DNA of 64,000 nucleotides. Origin: Azonexus hydrophilus. GTDB lineage: Bacteria; Pseudomonadota; Gammaproteobacteria; Burkholderiales; Rhodocyclaceae. Where the stretch lies: the NCBI RefSeq assembly GCF_001956855.1, contig NZ_MTHD01000002.1, positions 248,001 to 312,000 of the forward strand, read 5' to 3'. The position numbers were made by a program, and so were the translations under genes. Below the pieces are notes generated by a model. That model saw only the letters and a list, made by a program, of their open reading frames with translations, did no database searches and was not told where the DNA came from. Positions 18,570 through 26,950 of this stretch are shown here, piece by piece (position 1 is the first letter of the stretch; each line of letters begins with the position of its first letter).

Positions 18570-19703
18570 ATGAACGCAGCCTTCCGTTTCGACGACTGGG
18601 AGACGCCCGCCCAGGAAAACCCGGTGCCCGCTGTTGCGGTCGACGCCGGAAAACCGGCAAAAACCGCGGTTGACCGCAACATTCCCGCGACACCGTCGCT
18701 GGCGCCGATCAACGCCGCCGACAAGCGCATCGTCAATGGCAAGGCCGATATCAACCAGCTGGCGCCGTTCAAGTACCCCTGGGCCTGGGAGTTTTTCCTC
18801 AAGGCCAACCGCAACCACTGGACGCCGCTCGAAATCAGCATGGCGCAGGACGTGCACGACTACCACCACAAGCTCAGCCCGGCCGAGCGCCACGTTTTCG
18901 AGAACGTGCTGGCCTACCTGACCACTTCCGACATCCTGGCCATGCGCAACATCGGTCTGGCGGTGATGGAGAAGATGACCGCGCCCGAACTGCAGATCTA
19001 CCAGGCCCGCCAGGTTTATGAAGAAGCGCTGCACACCTGGACCTACCAGCACTGCATCGAAAGCATCGGTCTCGACCAGCAGGAAATCTACAACCGCTAC
19101 CGCGTCGTGCCCGAAATCCACGGCAAGATCGCGCTCGCCAACCGCCGGCTGGAGCGCGTCATGCGCGCCGACTTCGACCTGGAAAACCGCGCCAACCTGC
19201 ACGAATTCGCGCTGTCCTATTTCTTCTTCGCGGTGATCTTCGAAGGCTGCTGGTTCTACAACGGCTTCACGCCGATCTTCGCGCTGCAACGGCGCGGCCT
19301 GATGAAGGGCGCCGCCGAGCAGCTGCAGTACATCATGCGCGACGAAGTCCTGCACTGCGCCTTCGGCATCCGCGTCGTGCGCGAACTGCTCAAGGAAGAA
19401 AACCTGACGCTCGACCCGCAGGCGCTGCGCGAACTGTGGGACGAAGCCGAAGCCGCCGAGCGCGCCTACGCCGGTTACATCCTGCGCGAACCGATCCTTG
19501 GCTACAACGCCGAACTGCACGTCCAGCAATTCTGTTTTGTCGCCAACCGGCGGGCCAGACAGGTCGGTGTCGAGGAACCTTTCCCAGGCGCCGAAAACGT
19601 GCTGCCCTGGCTCGACGAGCAGGCCAATCTGCGCAAGGAGAAGAATTTCTTCGAGACGCGGGTCACCGAGTACCAGACGGGCGGGGCGCTGGCCTGGGAT
19701 TGA
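18570..19703 (+). CDS. nrdB: Ribonucleoside-diphosphate reductase beta subunit, class Ia
   Basis: R2 subunit (377 aa) carrying the diiron-tyrosyl radical cofactor. Ligands and radical site are visible: Asp in YLTTSD, then EALHTWTY with Glu, His (+3) and the radical Tyr (+7), and later EGCWF and DEVLHCAFGIRV for the second metal-binding helix pair. The N-terminal 50 residues are a low-complexity linker that contains an in-frame copy of the GTCGAC palindromic repeat (encoding AKTAVDRNIPATP). The C-terminus ends GGALAWD. GGAG precedes the ATG by ten bases. Last gene of the cobalamin- and NrdR-controlled operon. Confidence 0.96.
   Translation: MNAAFRFDDWETPAQENPVPAVAVDAGKPAKTAVDRNIPATPSLAPINAADKRIVNGKADINQLAPFKYPWAWEFFLKANRNHWTPLEISMAQDVHDYHHKLSPAERHVFENVLAYLTTSDILAMRNIGLAVMEKMTAPELQIYQARQVYEEALHTWTYQHCIESIGLDQQEIYNRYRVVPEIHGKIALANRRLERVMRADFDLENRANLHEFALSYFFFAVIFEGCWFYNGFTPIFALQRRGLMKGAAEQLQYIMRDEVLHCAFGIRVVRELLKEENLTLDPQALRELWDEAEAAERAYAGYILREPILGYNAELHVQQFCFVANRRARQVGVEEPFPGAENVLPWLDEQANLRKEKNFFETRVTEYQTGGALAWD
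18634..18690 (+). repeat. GTCGAC-type repeat inside the nrdB N-terminal linker
   Basis: TTGCGGTC (18634-18641) and GACCGCAA (18672-18679) are inverted arms, and the right half CGGTTGACCGCAACATTCCC is close to the intergenic copy at 28084 (CGGTCGACCGCAAAATTCCC). The repeat is translated in frame in a non-conserved linker of NrdB. Confidence 0.5.
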
Positions 19704-19843
19704 CGTATCGTGTCGGCTGTAAGGAATCGACTGCTTCGCCGACTAACGGGAACCACTGAGCATCCTGTCAGTCCACCCCGGAGCAGCGGTAGCGGCGAGT
19801 CGCAGTGATTCGACCGCTATCCCGTGCCAGCGAAAGGCAAGCA

Positions 19844-21190
19844 ATGTCACCCCGTAAACTCATTCAAGGATTGATCTTGACCCTATCCAGCAGTTTTCTG
19901 ATCGCCGGCTGTTCCGACGGCGAGGCCGCCGCCAAGGCTGCCAAGCCGGTGATGCCGGCCGTTACCGACAGCGTCGTGCTCGGCATGGGCTGTTTCTGGG
20001 GCGCCGAGCGGCGCATGGCGGCCATTCCCGGCGTGCTCGATGTCGAAAGCGGCTACGCCAACGGCGAGATCGCCGGTACCTACGATGCGGTGCTGGCTCA
20101 CGAAAAGATGCTGCAATGGGGCAAGACGACCCAGCGCAACCACGCCGAAGTGGTCAAGGTCACCTTCGACCCGGCCAAGGTCGATCTGGAAAAGGTGCTG
20201 ATCCAGTTCTGGGAAAGCCATAACCCGACGCAGGGCAACCGTCAGGGCAACGATGTCGGCACCAATTACCGCAGCGCCGTCTATACCAACAGCGATGCCC
20301 AGCAGGCCGTTGCGCTGAAGACCCGTGACGTCTACCAGGGCGCGCTGAAGGCCGCCGGTCATGGCGCCATCACCACCGAAATCGCGCCGCTGCAAAAGTA
20401 TTTCACGGCCGAGGAATACCACCAGGATTACCTGGTCAAGAATCCGAACGGCTATTGCGGCCTCGGCGGTACCGGCGTCAAGTACCCGGTTGCCGGCGCC
20501 AGCACGGCGATGCCGCAAGCTGCAGCGAAGGCGCCGCGACTCGAAGCCAAGGCGCTCAACTTCGAACGCCAGCTGATCGTTTTCGAGAGCGACGATTGCG
20601 CCTTCTGTCGCAAATTCAAGGCCGACGTGCTCGATCACTGGCAGTCGCCGGTCGCCGTTGCCCGCACGCTGAACCCGGAACCGCCGGTCGGCTGGGCGCT
20701 GGAAAAGGCACTGTTCGCGACGCCGACCATCGTGCTCTTCGAAAAGGGCAAGGAAGTCTCGCGCTACACCGGCTACAACGGCGAAAAACCCCGCTTCTGG
20801 CAATGGCTCGGGTTCCACCTGCTGACGCCGGCACAACAGAAGATCGCCTTCGAGCAGGGCACCGAACGTCCCGGCACCGGTTCACATCTTGATGAAAAAC
20901 GCCCCGGAACCTTCGTCGACCCCATCACTGGCGCGGCGCTGTTCCGCAGCGACACCAAGTTCGAGAGCGGCACCGGCTGGCCCAGCTTCTTCAATCCATT
21001 ACCCGGCGCGATTACCGAGCATGTCGACGTCGGCCACGGCATGCGCCGCGTTGAAGTGCGCAGCGCCAGTTCCGGCATCCACCTCGGCCACGTTTTTGAC
21101 GACGGCCCGCCGCCGACCGGCAAGCGCTACTGCATCAATGGCAATGTGCTGAAGTTCGTACCGGATAGCGACAAAAAAGCGGGCAAATAA
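19844..21190 (+). CDS. msrAB: Lipoprotein methionine sulfoxide reductase MsrA-thioredoxin-MsrB
   Basis: A 448-aa protein that repairs both epimers of oxidised methionine outside the cytoplasm. The N-terminus is a lipoprotein signal (LIAGC lipobox). The MsrA domain comes first with catalytic Cys in GMGCFWGAE. A central thioredoxin-like domain of about 100 residues follows with a CxxC (DDCAFCRKF). The MsrB domain is last with TGWPSF and the catalytic Cys in RYCIN; its zinc CxxC pairs are absent. The order MsrA-Trx-MsrB differs from Neisseria PilB (Trx-MsrA-MsrB). The internal thioredoxin domain may recycle both catalytic domains, possibly fed by a membrane reductant. ATG 19844 has AAAGG upstream and begins the signal peptide. 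Confidence 0.92.
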   Translation: MSPRKLIQGLILTLSSSFLIAGCSDGEAAAKAAKPVMPAVTDSVVLGMGCFWGAERRMAAIPGVLDVESGYANGEIAGTYDAVLAHEKMLQWGKTTQRNHAEVVKVTFDPAKVDLEKVLIQFWESHNPTQGNRQGNDVGTNYRSAVYTNSDAQQAVALKTRDVYQGALKAAGHGAITTEIAPLQKYFTAEEYHQDYLVKNPNGYCGLGGTGVKYPVAGASTAMPQAAAKAPRLEAKALNFERQLIVFESDDCAFCRKFKADVLDHWQSPVAVARTLNPEPPVGWALEKALFATPTIVLFEKGKEVSRYTGYNGEKPRFWQWLGFHLLTPAQQKIAFEQGTERPGTGSHLDEKRPGTFVDPITGAALFRSDTKFESGTGWPSFFNPLPGAITEHVDVGHGMRRVEVRSASSGIHLGHVFDDGPPPTGKRYCINGNVLKFVPDSDKKAGK

Positions 21191-21222
21191 ACTGCGCGGC
21201 AGGTAAATCGGACAGCCAGGCT

Positions 21223-21423
21223 TCAAACCCTGACTGTCGCGTTTGCGACACCGCCAGTCAGGCAGGCGAAGCGCGATGGCAGCTTGCCCGGCAGCTGCCA
21301 GCCGAACAGCAGTTCCTCGGCGTCATCGACGCTGGCGCCGGTGCACAGGATCTGTTCGGACAGGTTCGCAAACGCGGCGAGGCGTATCCAGAACATCGTT
21401 TCTTCGTTGAGTTCGCCATTCAT
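21223..21423 (-). CDS. Small hypothetical protein
   Basis: A 66-aa product with a strong ribosome binding site (GGGAGG, five bases before the ATG), which is why I keep it. It contains two cysteines (ILCTGAS, FACLTGG) and no signal peptide or motif that I recognise. It lies convergent with the Msr gene and downstream of the creA-like gene on the same strand, 147 bases away. Confidence 0.55.
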   Translation of the reverse strand: MNGELNEETMFWIRLAAFANLSEQILCTGASVDDAEELLFGWQLPGKLPSRFACLTGGVANATVRV

Positions 21424-21520
21424 GCTGTCCTCCCGGTCCGGTTCTGTACCTGCCTTGTTTCACGCAAGTATTGTTCCATCCGCAGGAAAGCCCTCAGTGG
21501 CTCGCCGGCGCGGCAGGGCA

Positions 21521-21557
21521 GCACCCATCGGGTGCGTCGCGGGCACCCGATGGGTGC
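21521..21557. terminator. Perfect 15-base inverted repeat after creA
   Basis: Arms GCACCCATCGGGTGC (21521-21535) and GCACCCGATGGGTGC (21543-21557) with a seven-base loop, 14 bases past the creA-like stop codon on the minus strand. Very stable stem, no U-tract, so an attenuating or RNA-protecting hairpin rather than a proven terminator. Confidence 0.5.
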
Positions 21558-21570
21558 GCAAATACCTCGC

Positions 21571-22035
21571 TCAGGGCGCCCGGTTCGCCGGCCAGGGCTG
21601 GACCGGCACCGTCGATATCGCGTTGCTCGGCGCGCCGGCAATGATCTTGCGGCTGATGCCGAGATAGACCAGGACCTTGCGTTTGGCGTCGTAAAGACGG
21701 TGAATCTGCGTTTCCTTGAATAGCAGCGAGGTGTCTTCGCTGAACACGACCTCCCGCGTCGGCAGCTTTTCCGGCACGACGATCGGACCGATCTGGCGGC
21801 AGGCGATGGAAAACTGCGAAGGGTCCTCGGCCAGCCCGAGGCTGCCCTTGATGCCGCCGGTGCGGGCCTGGCTGACATGGCAGGTGACGCCGGGAATCTT
21901 CGGATCGTCGTAGGCATAGACGCAGACGCGGTGATTGGCACCGATCAGTTTCCATTCGGTGGTCGTGCAACCGATTTCCTCAGCGGCTGCCGGCAGGGCG
22001 AAGGCAGCAAGAAGCAGGACGGGCAGGAGGCGCAT
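21571..22035 (-). CDS. creA: CreA family periplasmic protein
   Basis: A 154-aa secreted protein with a signal peptide (LLPVLLLAAFALPAAA). The mature part carries the CreA signature GANHRVCVYAYDDPKIPGVT followed by CHVSQARTGGIKGS and SIACRQIGPI. In Escherichia coli creA lies next to the CreBC two-component genes, but its biochemical role is unknown. Here it is not with creBC. Four cysteines are conserved in the family and probably form periplasmic disulfides. Confidence 0.9.
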   Translation of the reverse strand: MRLLPVLLLAAFALPAAAEEIGCTTTEWKLIGANHRVCVYAYDDPKIPGVTCHVSQARTGGIKGSLGLAEDPSQFSIACRQIGPIVVPEKLPTREVVFSEDTSLLFKETQIHRLYDAKRKVLVYLGISRKIIAGAPSNAISTVPVQPWPANRAP

Positions 22036-22241
22036 GATGATTTCCGGTGTGATGGCGACAACTGGAGTGTACTGCGCCGAGGGCCCTGGCGGTCTGTGTC
22101 CTGACGGGCGATTTCGTTCTTGGTTCGATAGCGCACAGACCGCTTGTCGAACTGCCGGCTAGTCTGATGGTGGGCCGGTTCGCCCGGATTCCACCCGGCT
22201 GCGGCGAGCTTGCTTCACCGAACATCAGGAGCCATGAAGCC

Positions 22242-23093
22242 ATGACAAACAATCCACCCGCGCCGTCCTTGAAAACCCCTCGCTCCGCCGATTCGCTGAC
22301 CCAGGTCTTGGGCAAGAGCGAGCGTGTCAGGGATATCGTCGAGGAATGCGCAGACGACCTGTCGTCGGTCAATACCGAACTGAAGCGCGAACTGCAGGAC
22401 GGGGACGTTTCCCCCGGGGTTGAAAATGCCATCGAAAAAAGCGAGGCCGTCGAGACCAAGGTACAGGACGCATCCGAGGTCCTGTCGGCGGTCAATAGCG
22501 AGTTGAAGGAGGAGGTCAGGGAGCGGCATATCCTTGAGGCCCACCTGCTCAGCGTGAGCAAACAGGGCGACGACGCGCGCCACGCCTCGCTTCATGACCC
22601 TTTGACCGGCCTGCCCAACCGCGCATTGTTCAGCGATCGACTGGAACATGGGTTGGCCGTGGCCAACCGGAATGGCCTTCATTTTTCGGTGATGTTCCTG
22701 GATCTGGATGATTTCAAGATGATCAACGATACGTACGGGCACGACGTCGGCGATGTCGTGCTGCAAACGGTTGCCGGCCGGCTCAAGGAAACCACGCGGG
22801 ACGATGACACGGTCTGCCGTTATGGTGGCGACGAATTCCTGTATATCCTGATGGGCGCCGAGAGCGAACACGACATTGCCACCGTCGCAGAAAAAATCAT
22901 CAATGCGGTACAGGTGCCCTGTGCCATTCGGGTGCGGGACATCGACATCAGCCTGAGCATCAACCCGAGTATCGGCATCTCGGTCTTTCCCAAAGACGGC
23001 ACGACGTCGGGGGCGCTCCTCGACATGGCCGACAAGGCCATGTACCGGGCAAAGCGCAGCAAGGCGGGCTATGCGTTTGCCAGTGCTGACTGA
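22242..23093 (+). CDS. Cytoplasmic GGDEF diguanylate cyclase with coiled-coil N-terminus
   Basis: A 283-aa soluble protein. Residues 1-115 are predicted coiled coil and contain two similar segments (DDLSSVNTELKRELQDG and SEVLSAVNSELKEEVRER). The GGDEF domain follows (LHDPLTGLPNRALFSDRL, LDLDDFKMINDTYGHDVGD) with an intact CRYGGDEF active site and RDDD as I-site. The paired coiled-coil segments suggest dimer-driven activation. ATG 22242 has AGGAG at 22227-22231. No sensor domain or membrane segment is present. Confidence 0.9.
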   Translation: MTNNPPAPSLKTPRSADSLTQVLGKSERVRDIVEECADDLSSVNTELKRELQDGDVSPGVENAIEKSEAVETKVQDASEVLSAVNSELKEEVRERHILEAHLLSVSKQGDDARHASLHDPLTGLPNRALFSDRLEHGLAVANRNGLHFSVMFLDLDDFKMINDTYGHDVGDVVLQTVAGRLKETTRDDDTVCRYGGDEFLYILMGAESEHDIATVAEKIINAVQVPCAIRVRDIDISLSINPSIGISVFPKDGTTSGALLDMADKAMYRAKRSKAGYAFASAD

Positions 23094-23540
23094 TCAGTCG
23101 CCATCCAGCAGCGCCAGCGCATCGGTGAGCGATCCGCGCACGATCCGGCAGGGGATGCCGAGCATCAGGTTGATCGGCAGGCCGAAGTTTTCGATGCTCA
23201 TGCCCTGGGCGTCGACGCTGCCGGCGAGTTTTTCAATCTGCGGGCGGTCGTCGTCAAGGTAGCCGATGACGGTTTTTTTGCTGGCGATGGCGTAGCCGAC
23301 TTCAAAGGCCGTGCCCGAATCGGGTTCGCAGCCGCGGAACGGGTTCAGGTTGGCGATGACCGCATCGGCCTCTGCGATCAGCGCGATGTTGGCCCGGTAG
23401 ATGCCGGCGGCCGTGGTCTCGGTGTTGTCGAGCGGGATCAGCGCGTGGTGGCCGTGCCGTTGCAGCAGCGCGCGGGCCTGTTCGGCCCAGGCCAGGGCAT
23501 CGGGACGGAAAACGTCGGGGCCGGCGAGGTAGATCTTCAT
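23094..23540 (-). CDS. Nucleoside 2-deoxyribosyltransferase
   Basis: A 148-aa enzyme that transfers deoxyribose between nucleobases in nucleoside salvage. The start MKIYLAGPDVF, the NPFRGCEPDSGTAFEVGYA block with the catalytic Glu in GTAFEVG, and the length are typical. ATG 23540 overlaps the stop of the upstream CYTH gene by four bases, so the two are translationally coupled. A much longer upstream extension is read-through inside the CYTH gene. Confidence 0.88.
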   Translation of the reverse strand: MKIYLAGPDVFRPDALAWAEQARALLQRHGHHALIPLDNTETTAAGIYRANIALIAEADAVIANLNPFRGCEPDSGTAFEVGYAIASKKTVIGYLDDDRPQIEKLAGSVDAQGMSIENFGLPINLMLGIPCRIVRGSLTDALALLDGD

Positions 23541-24130
23541 CCGCAGGTTTCCGTGGCGGCAAGGTCGCTGCTGGCTTGTTCGCAGCATGACAACTGGCCG
23601 AAGTAGCGGCAGCAGCAGGCCGCCTGGGTGGCCGGGACGAGGCCTTCCGCGAGCCACCACCGGCTGTCGGGCGTGCCGTCGATCATGGCCAGGGCGAAGT
23701 TGCCGAAACGTTTGTCGTCGGTGACCTCGGCGCCCAGCCACGGCGGCAGTTCGAGCGGGTGGCTTTCCGCAGGCAGTTCGATTTCGGCGACGACAAGGCC
23801 GGCGTGCCGGCCCGCAAAAACGTCGATTTCCCAGGTCATGCCGGCGTGGTCGACGAGATGGCGCGTCTTGCAGACGATGCGCCCGCGGCAGTAGCGCCCG
23901 AGGATTTCCTCGGCGTCGCGCAGCGGGATCGGGTATTCGTATTCGTCGCGACTGAGGCCGTTGCTCGGACCTTTCAGCGTGATGAAGGCCTGTTCGGCGC
24001 GGATGCGCACCCGCGTGGTCATCGCCTCGGGCTCCTTGGCGACATACCCCTGAACGATGATTTCACCGGGCGTTTCCGAGAGATCAGGGAGTTGGGCGAG
24101 CAGGAATTTGCGTTCGATTTCGATTGCCAT
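23537..24130 (-). CDS. CYTH domain protein (triphosphatase-like)
   Basis: A 197-aa protein of the CYTH/thiamine-triphosphatase class. The N-terminal ExExK motif is present (EIERKFL), and the rest of the tunnel-fold pattern follows (TTRVRIR, ITLKGP, RDEYEYPI, WEIDVFAG, VAEIELP). Family members hydrolyse inorganic triphosphate or triphosphorylated nucleotides. After the usual end (about residue 155) there is an unusual 40-residue tail with six cysteines (ACCCRYFG, LSCCEQ, TCG). Start ATG 24130 gives the exact family N-terminus. It is coupled to a deoxyribosyltransferase gene. Confidence 0.88.
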   Translation of the reverse strand: MAIEIERKFLLAQLPDLSETPGEIIVQGYVAKEPEAMTTRVRIRAEQAFITLKGPSNGLSRDEYEYPIPLRDAEEILGRYCRGRIVCKTRHLVDHAGMTWEIDVFAGRHAGLVVAEIELPAESHPLELPPWLGAEVTDDKRFGNFALAMIDGTPDSRWWLAEGLVPATQAACCCRYFGQLSCCEQASSDLAATETCG

Positions 24131-24198
24131 GGGTGTTGCTGCTGTCTTGCGCGAAGGCAGACATTTAAGCACAAGCCGGCCGGTTCTACGGTTGTCGT

Positions 24199-25512
24199 TT
24201 ACTTCCGTTCAGCCACGATCTTCATGATCCAGCTCGCGCTGTCTTCAATCAGGCCGGCATCGACCTGGCCTGAGCTCAGGTATTCGTCGGGTGTGCTCCG
24301 GCCGCTGCCGGCGATGCCGAGATGGTTGAGCGCGGAATAGCGCTTCAGCGTCGCCCGTGGATCGTCGGCGAAGGCGTCGCGCCATGTCTGCCAGTCGGTG
24401 TCGGTTACCTGGTAATCGCGGCCGCCGTGCAGTATCAGCAGCGGGATTTTTGCCTGTTTTGCCTCGTCGACCGCAAGAATGTCGTCCAGGCTGCGCCAGT
24501 AGGTGGCGGGCAGTTGCAGCGGGGCTTCGGCGCGGGGCGGGTTGTCGCCCTGGCGGATGCGGGCCAGACCCTGCGCGATCTGATCGATGGTCTTTTGCTC
24601 GTCGGCGCTGGTGTTGCCATCCATCGCCGCAATGCGCCCGAGTTGCTCGATCAGCGCGCTGCCGACTGGCCGGGCCGGCGCCGCCCACAGGATGGCGCCG
24701 GCGGCTATGCCGGCACGGCGGGCGATACGCGGCGCCAGCATGCCGCCCTGGCTGTGGCCGAAGATGAAGACCGGGCCGATTCCCGGCGTGCCAGCGAGCA
24801 GCTGCAGCGCGGCGACGGCATCGTCGGTGGTTTCGTCGTCGACGCTGAAATCGCCGGCGTAGTCGCCGGGACGGACACGGCTGCGTTTCTCGTAACGCAG
24901 CACGGCGATGCCGCGCGCGGCCAGGCCATGCGCCAGATCGCGGAAGGGTCGGTTGGGGCCGATGCTTTCGTCCCGGTCATGCGGGCCGGAACCGTGGACC
25001 AGCACCACGCCGGGGAACGGCCCCGGGCCGTTCGGACGGGTCAGCGTGGCCGGCAGGCTGCCGCGTTGCAGCGGCACGTCGAACGCGGTTTCGGCAAAAC
25101 GTGCGTTCTTCACCAGCGGTGCCGGGCTGTCGTCCGGCAGCAGCATGAAGCTGCCGATCTGCTGCTGGCTGTTGATCGTGATTTCGGCGACCAGCATCGC
25201 CTGTTCGAATTCCAGCCCGATGCGCACCTTGTAGCCGCTGAGGAATTCCTCATCAACCGGCCGGCCACGCCGCAGCGGCTGACCGTACAGCGCCGGCAGC
25301 GACGCCCAGAAGACATGAAGGCGCCCGGCCGGCAACGCCTCGACCAGGCGTGGCGTAAACATCGCCGTGGCTTCGCTGTAGCGGCCGGCATCGAGGTAAT
25401 CCAGCAGTTCAATGGCGCGCTGGCGGGCAGCGTCGTCGGCACTCGCGCCGGTACTCATGACGATGAGGCAGATGCCGGCAAGGCGGCGGAACAGTTGGAA
25501 CAGTCGATTCAT
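24199..25512 (-). CDS. Secreted alpha/beta hydrolase with DUF3887-like domain
   Basis: A 437-aa protein. A signal peptide (LAGICLIVMSTGASA) is followed by an N-terminal domain of about 90 residues resembling DUF3887 (AIELLDYLDAGRYSEATAMF) and an alpha/beta hydrolase. The oxyanion region is VLVHGSGPHDRDE, the nucleophile is Ser in FGHSQGG, and the Asp and His are probably in LHGGRDYQV and NHLG. It is probably a periplasmic esterase or lipase-like hydrolase of unknown substrate. ATG 25512 has GGAAG upstream and starts the signal peptide; the in-frame extension to 25710 runs through a dispersed repeat. Confidence 0.87.
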   Translation of the reverse strand: MNRLFQLFRRLAGICLIVMSTGASADDAARQRAIELLDYLDAGRYSEATAMFTPRLVEALPAGRLHVFWASLPALYGQPLRRGRPVDEEFLSGYKVRIGLEFEQAMLVAEITINSQQQIGSFMLLPDDSPAPLVKNARFAETAFDVPLQRGSLPATLTRPNGPGPFPGVVLVHGSGPHDRDESIGPNRPFRDLAHGLAARGIAVLRYEKRSRVRPGDYAGDFSVDDETTDDAVAALQLLAGTPGIGPVFIFGHSQGGMLAPRIARRAGIAAGAILWAAPARPVGSALIEQLGRIAAMDGNTSADEQKTIDQIAQGLARIRQGDNPPRAEAPLQLPATYWRSLDDILAVDEAKQAKIPLLILHGGRDYQVTDTDWQTWRDAFADDPRATLKRYSALNHLGIAGSGRSTPDEYLSSGQVDAGLIEDSASWIMKIVAERK

Positions 25513-25901
25513 CGTGTCGTTTCTTCCGGTGTGTCGTCGGCCGGGCAGGGCTCTTTCCTTCATGGCAAGCGCTGGATGGATATCATTGTGACATCCCAAC
25601 ACGGATTGGCCTCCCGGGCAAGGTGGGAAATATCCGCTGCGCAGGCGACTGAGGCTTGGCCGGAAATTGGGGGAGTTTTGCGGTCGACCGTGAAAATGGG
25701 CGAAAACCAATTCTTGAGAGATTCAGTTTGCTATATAGCGCCATGCCGCGTATCGTGCACTGCAGCGATTTCTGGTTGTGTAGTTATTTTGTTGGTCTAG
25801 TACCCGCGTTTGTGCGGCGCCATTCCCCCATTTTTGCCTCGCCCTCTTGATCTCGCCCCATCCAGGGGCATTCCGCCCCGTAATTTTCGGAGATTAAAGA
25901 T
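25513..25901. other. Intergenic region with dispersed repeat and cspA leader
   Basis: No gene is supported here. It contains a GTCGAC-type repeat at 25661-25700 and the promoter and leader of the cold-shock gene. A long 5' leader is known for cold-shock genes, but I could not define a start site. Confidence 0.5.
25661..25700 (-). repeat. GTCGAC palindromic repeat, long intergenic copy
   Basis: Core CGGTCGACCG at 25681-25690. Read on the minus strand the flanks give ATTTTCACGGTCGACCGCAA then AACTCCCCCAATTTCC, nearly the same as the copy at 28074-28115 in the opposite orientation. The match covers about 30 bases, well beyond the palindromic core. Confidence 0.65.
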
Positions 25902-26105
25902 ATGGCAACAGGTAGCGTAAAGTGGTTTAACGATTCCAAGGGTTTTGGCTTCATTTCACCTGAAGACGGCGGCGAAGATCTCTTCGCTCACTTTTCCGCA
26001 ATTCAATCCAATGGTTTCAAGACGCTGGCTGAAGGCCAGCGGGTGAGCTTCGACATCACCACCGGCCCCAAGGGCAAACAAGCAAGCAACATTCAGATCG
26101 CCTGA
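25902..26105 (+). CDS. cspA: Cold-shock protein (CspA family)
   Basis: A 67-aa single cold-shock domain. RNP1 ([11 protein letters not shown]) and RNP2 ([10 protein letters not shown]) are intact. It binds single-stranded RNA or DNA and acts as an RNA chaperone. GGAG lies upstream of the ATG. A perfect stem-loop follows at 26152-26186. Whether it is cold-induced or constitutive cannot be told from the sequence. Confidence 0.95.
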   Translation: MATGSVKWFNDSKGFGFISPEDGGEDLFAHFSAIQSNGFKTLAEGQRVSFDITTGPKGKQASNIQIA

Positions 26106-26151
26106 TTCTGCAGGCGTTCTCGCTGACCGCCGCATCGGCGTAACTGTCAGC

Positions 26152-26186
26152 TACTTCATGCCGGCACGCATTGCCGGCATGAAGTA
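26152..26186. terminator. Perfect 15-base stem-loop after cspA
   Basis: Arms TACTTCATGCCGGCA (26152-26166) and TGCCGGCATGAAGTA (26172-26186) with a five-base loop. It lies between cspA and a small gene; probable transcript end or stabiliser for cspA mRNA, although no U-tract follows. Confidence 0.6.
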
Positions 26187-26233
26187 CCCGGATCGGCGTC
26201 TGTCGATGTCCGGGCAAACCTAGAAAAGAATAA

Positions 26234-26410
26234 ATGAACATAGAAAAGCAACGCGCCCTGGCGGAACGCCTGTGCGCCGAGTCGGGTATTTCCGTCCTGC
26301 CCTACGGCAATGCTTGGTGGCTACTGGGCCGGGGTATCAACCGGGTGGTTGGCGAACTGGCCGGACTTTCCCACTCGGACCTTCAGCGCCATCAATTAAT
26401 CGAGCGATGA
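26234..26410 (+). CDS. Small hypothetical protein (58 aa)
   Basis: ATG 26234 to TGA 26410 encodes 58 residues beginning MNIEKQRALAERLC, with YGNAWWLLGRG in the middle and SHSDLQRH near the end. Composition looks like a genuine soluble protein. The ribosome binding site is weak (GAAAAG). It lies between the cspA stem-loop and another small gene with a good ribosome binding site, and may share their transcript. Function unknown. Confidence 0.5.
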   Translation: MNIEKQRALAERLCAESGISVLPYGNAWWLLGRGINRVVGELAGLSHSDLQRHQLIER

Positions 26411-26472
26411 GACGCTAGCGGCGGGCCGGTAGCATCAGGACCCGGCCGTTTCAAAACGACACGGAGAACAGC

Positions 26473-26841
26473 ATGACCATGATCAACACCATTCAGCGTA
26501 ACCAGCTCAAGACCTTTTACTACACCCCGGTACATTGCCCTTTCTGTGGCACCCGGGTGATGGGTGCCGACCCGGTAGACGAAACCTTGATCACAGCCTG
26601 TATTCATACCCTGTTTATCGCCCATGACATGGCTTTTGAGTACCGTTCCGAGCGATTCGACAGGAACCTGTGCCTCAACGGCCTGAGCGAAATGGAAGTC
26701 GAAGAGCGGTGGCTGAGGGAAACCGACGGCATCGACGGCCTCACCAACCAAGTCACCCTGGCTGATGCGATCAAGGTTGCCGCCTATGCGCCGGCACCGT
26801 CGGCCTATGGTTCCTACTACGGGTTCGCGCCGATTGAATAA
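26473..26841 (+). CDS. Hypothetical protein with CPFC motif
   Basis: A 122-aa protein with a good ribosome binding site (CGGAGAACAGC before ATG 26473). A VHCPFCGTRV segment at residues 20-29 could be half of a zinc-binding site, and two further Cys (ITACIH, NLCLNG) might complete it. The C-terminus is rich in Tyr, Ala and Pro. No function recognised. Confidence 0.65.
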   Translation: MTMINTIQRNQLKTFYYTPVHCPFCGTRVMGADPVDETLITACIHTLFIAHDMAFEYRSERFDRNLCLNGLSEMEVEERWLRETDGIDGLTNQVTLADAIKVAAYAPAPSAYGSYYGFAPIE

Positions 26842-26950
26842 CCGGTTATCCGAGCAGACGGAAATCTAGCCCCGCTCAGCGGTCACAGCGCGTGAGGCCG
26901 CTTTCTGGCCGATCTTTAGCCGCCCCCGGTCAAGCCGGTTTCGGCCGGGG

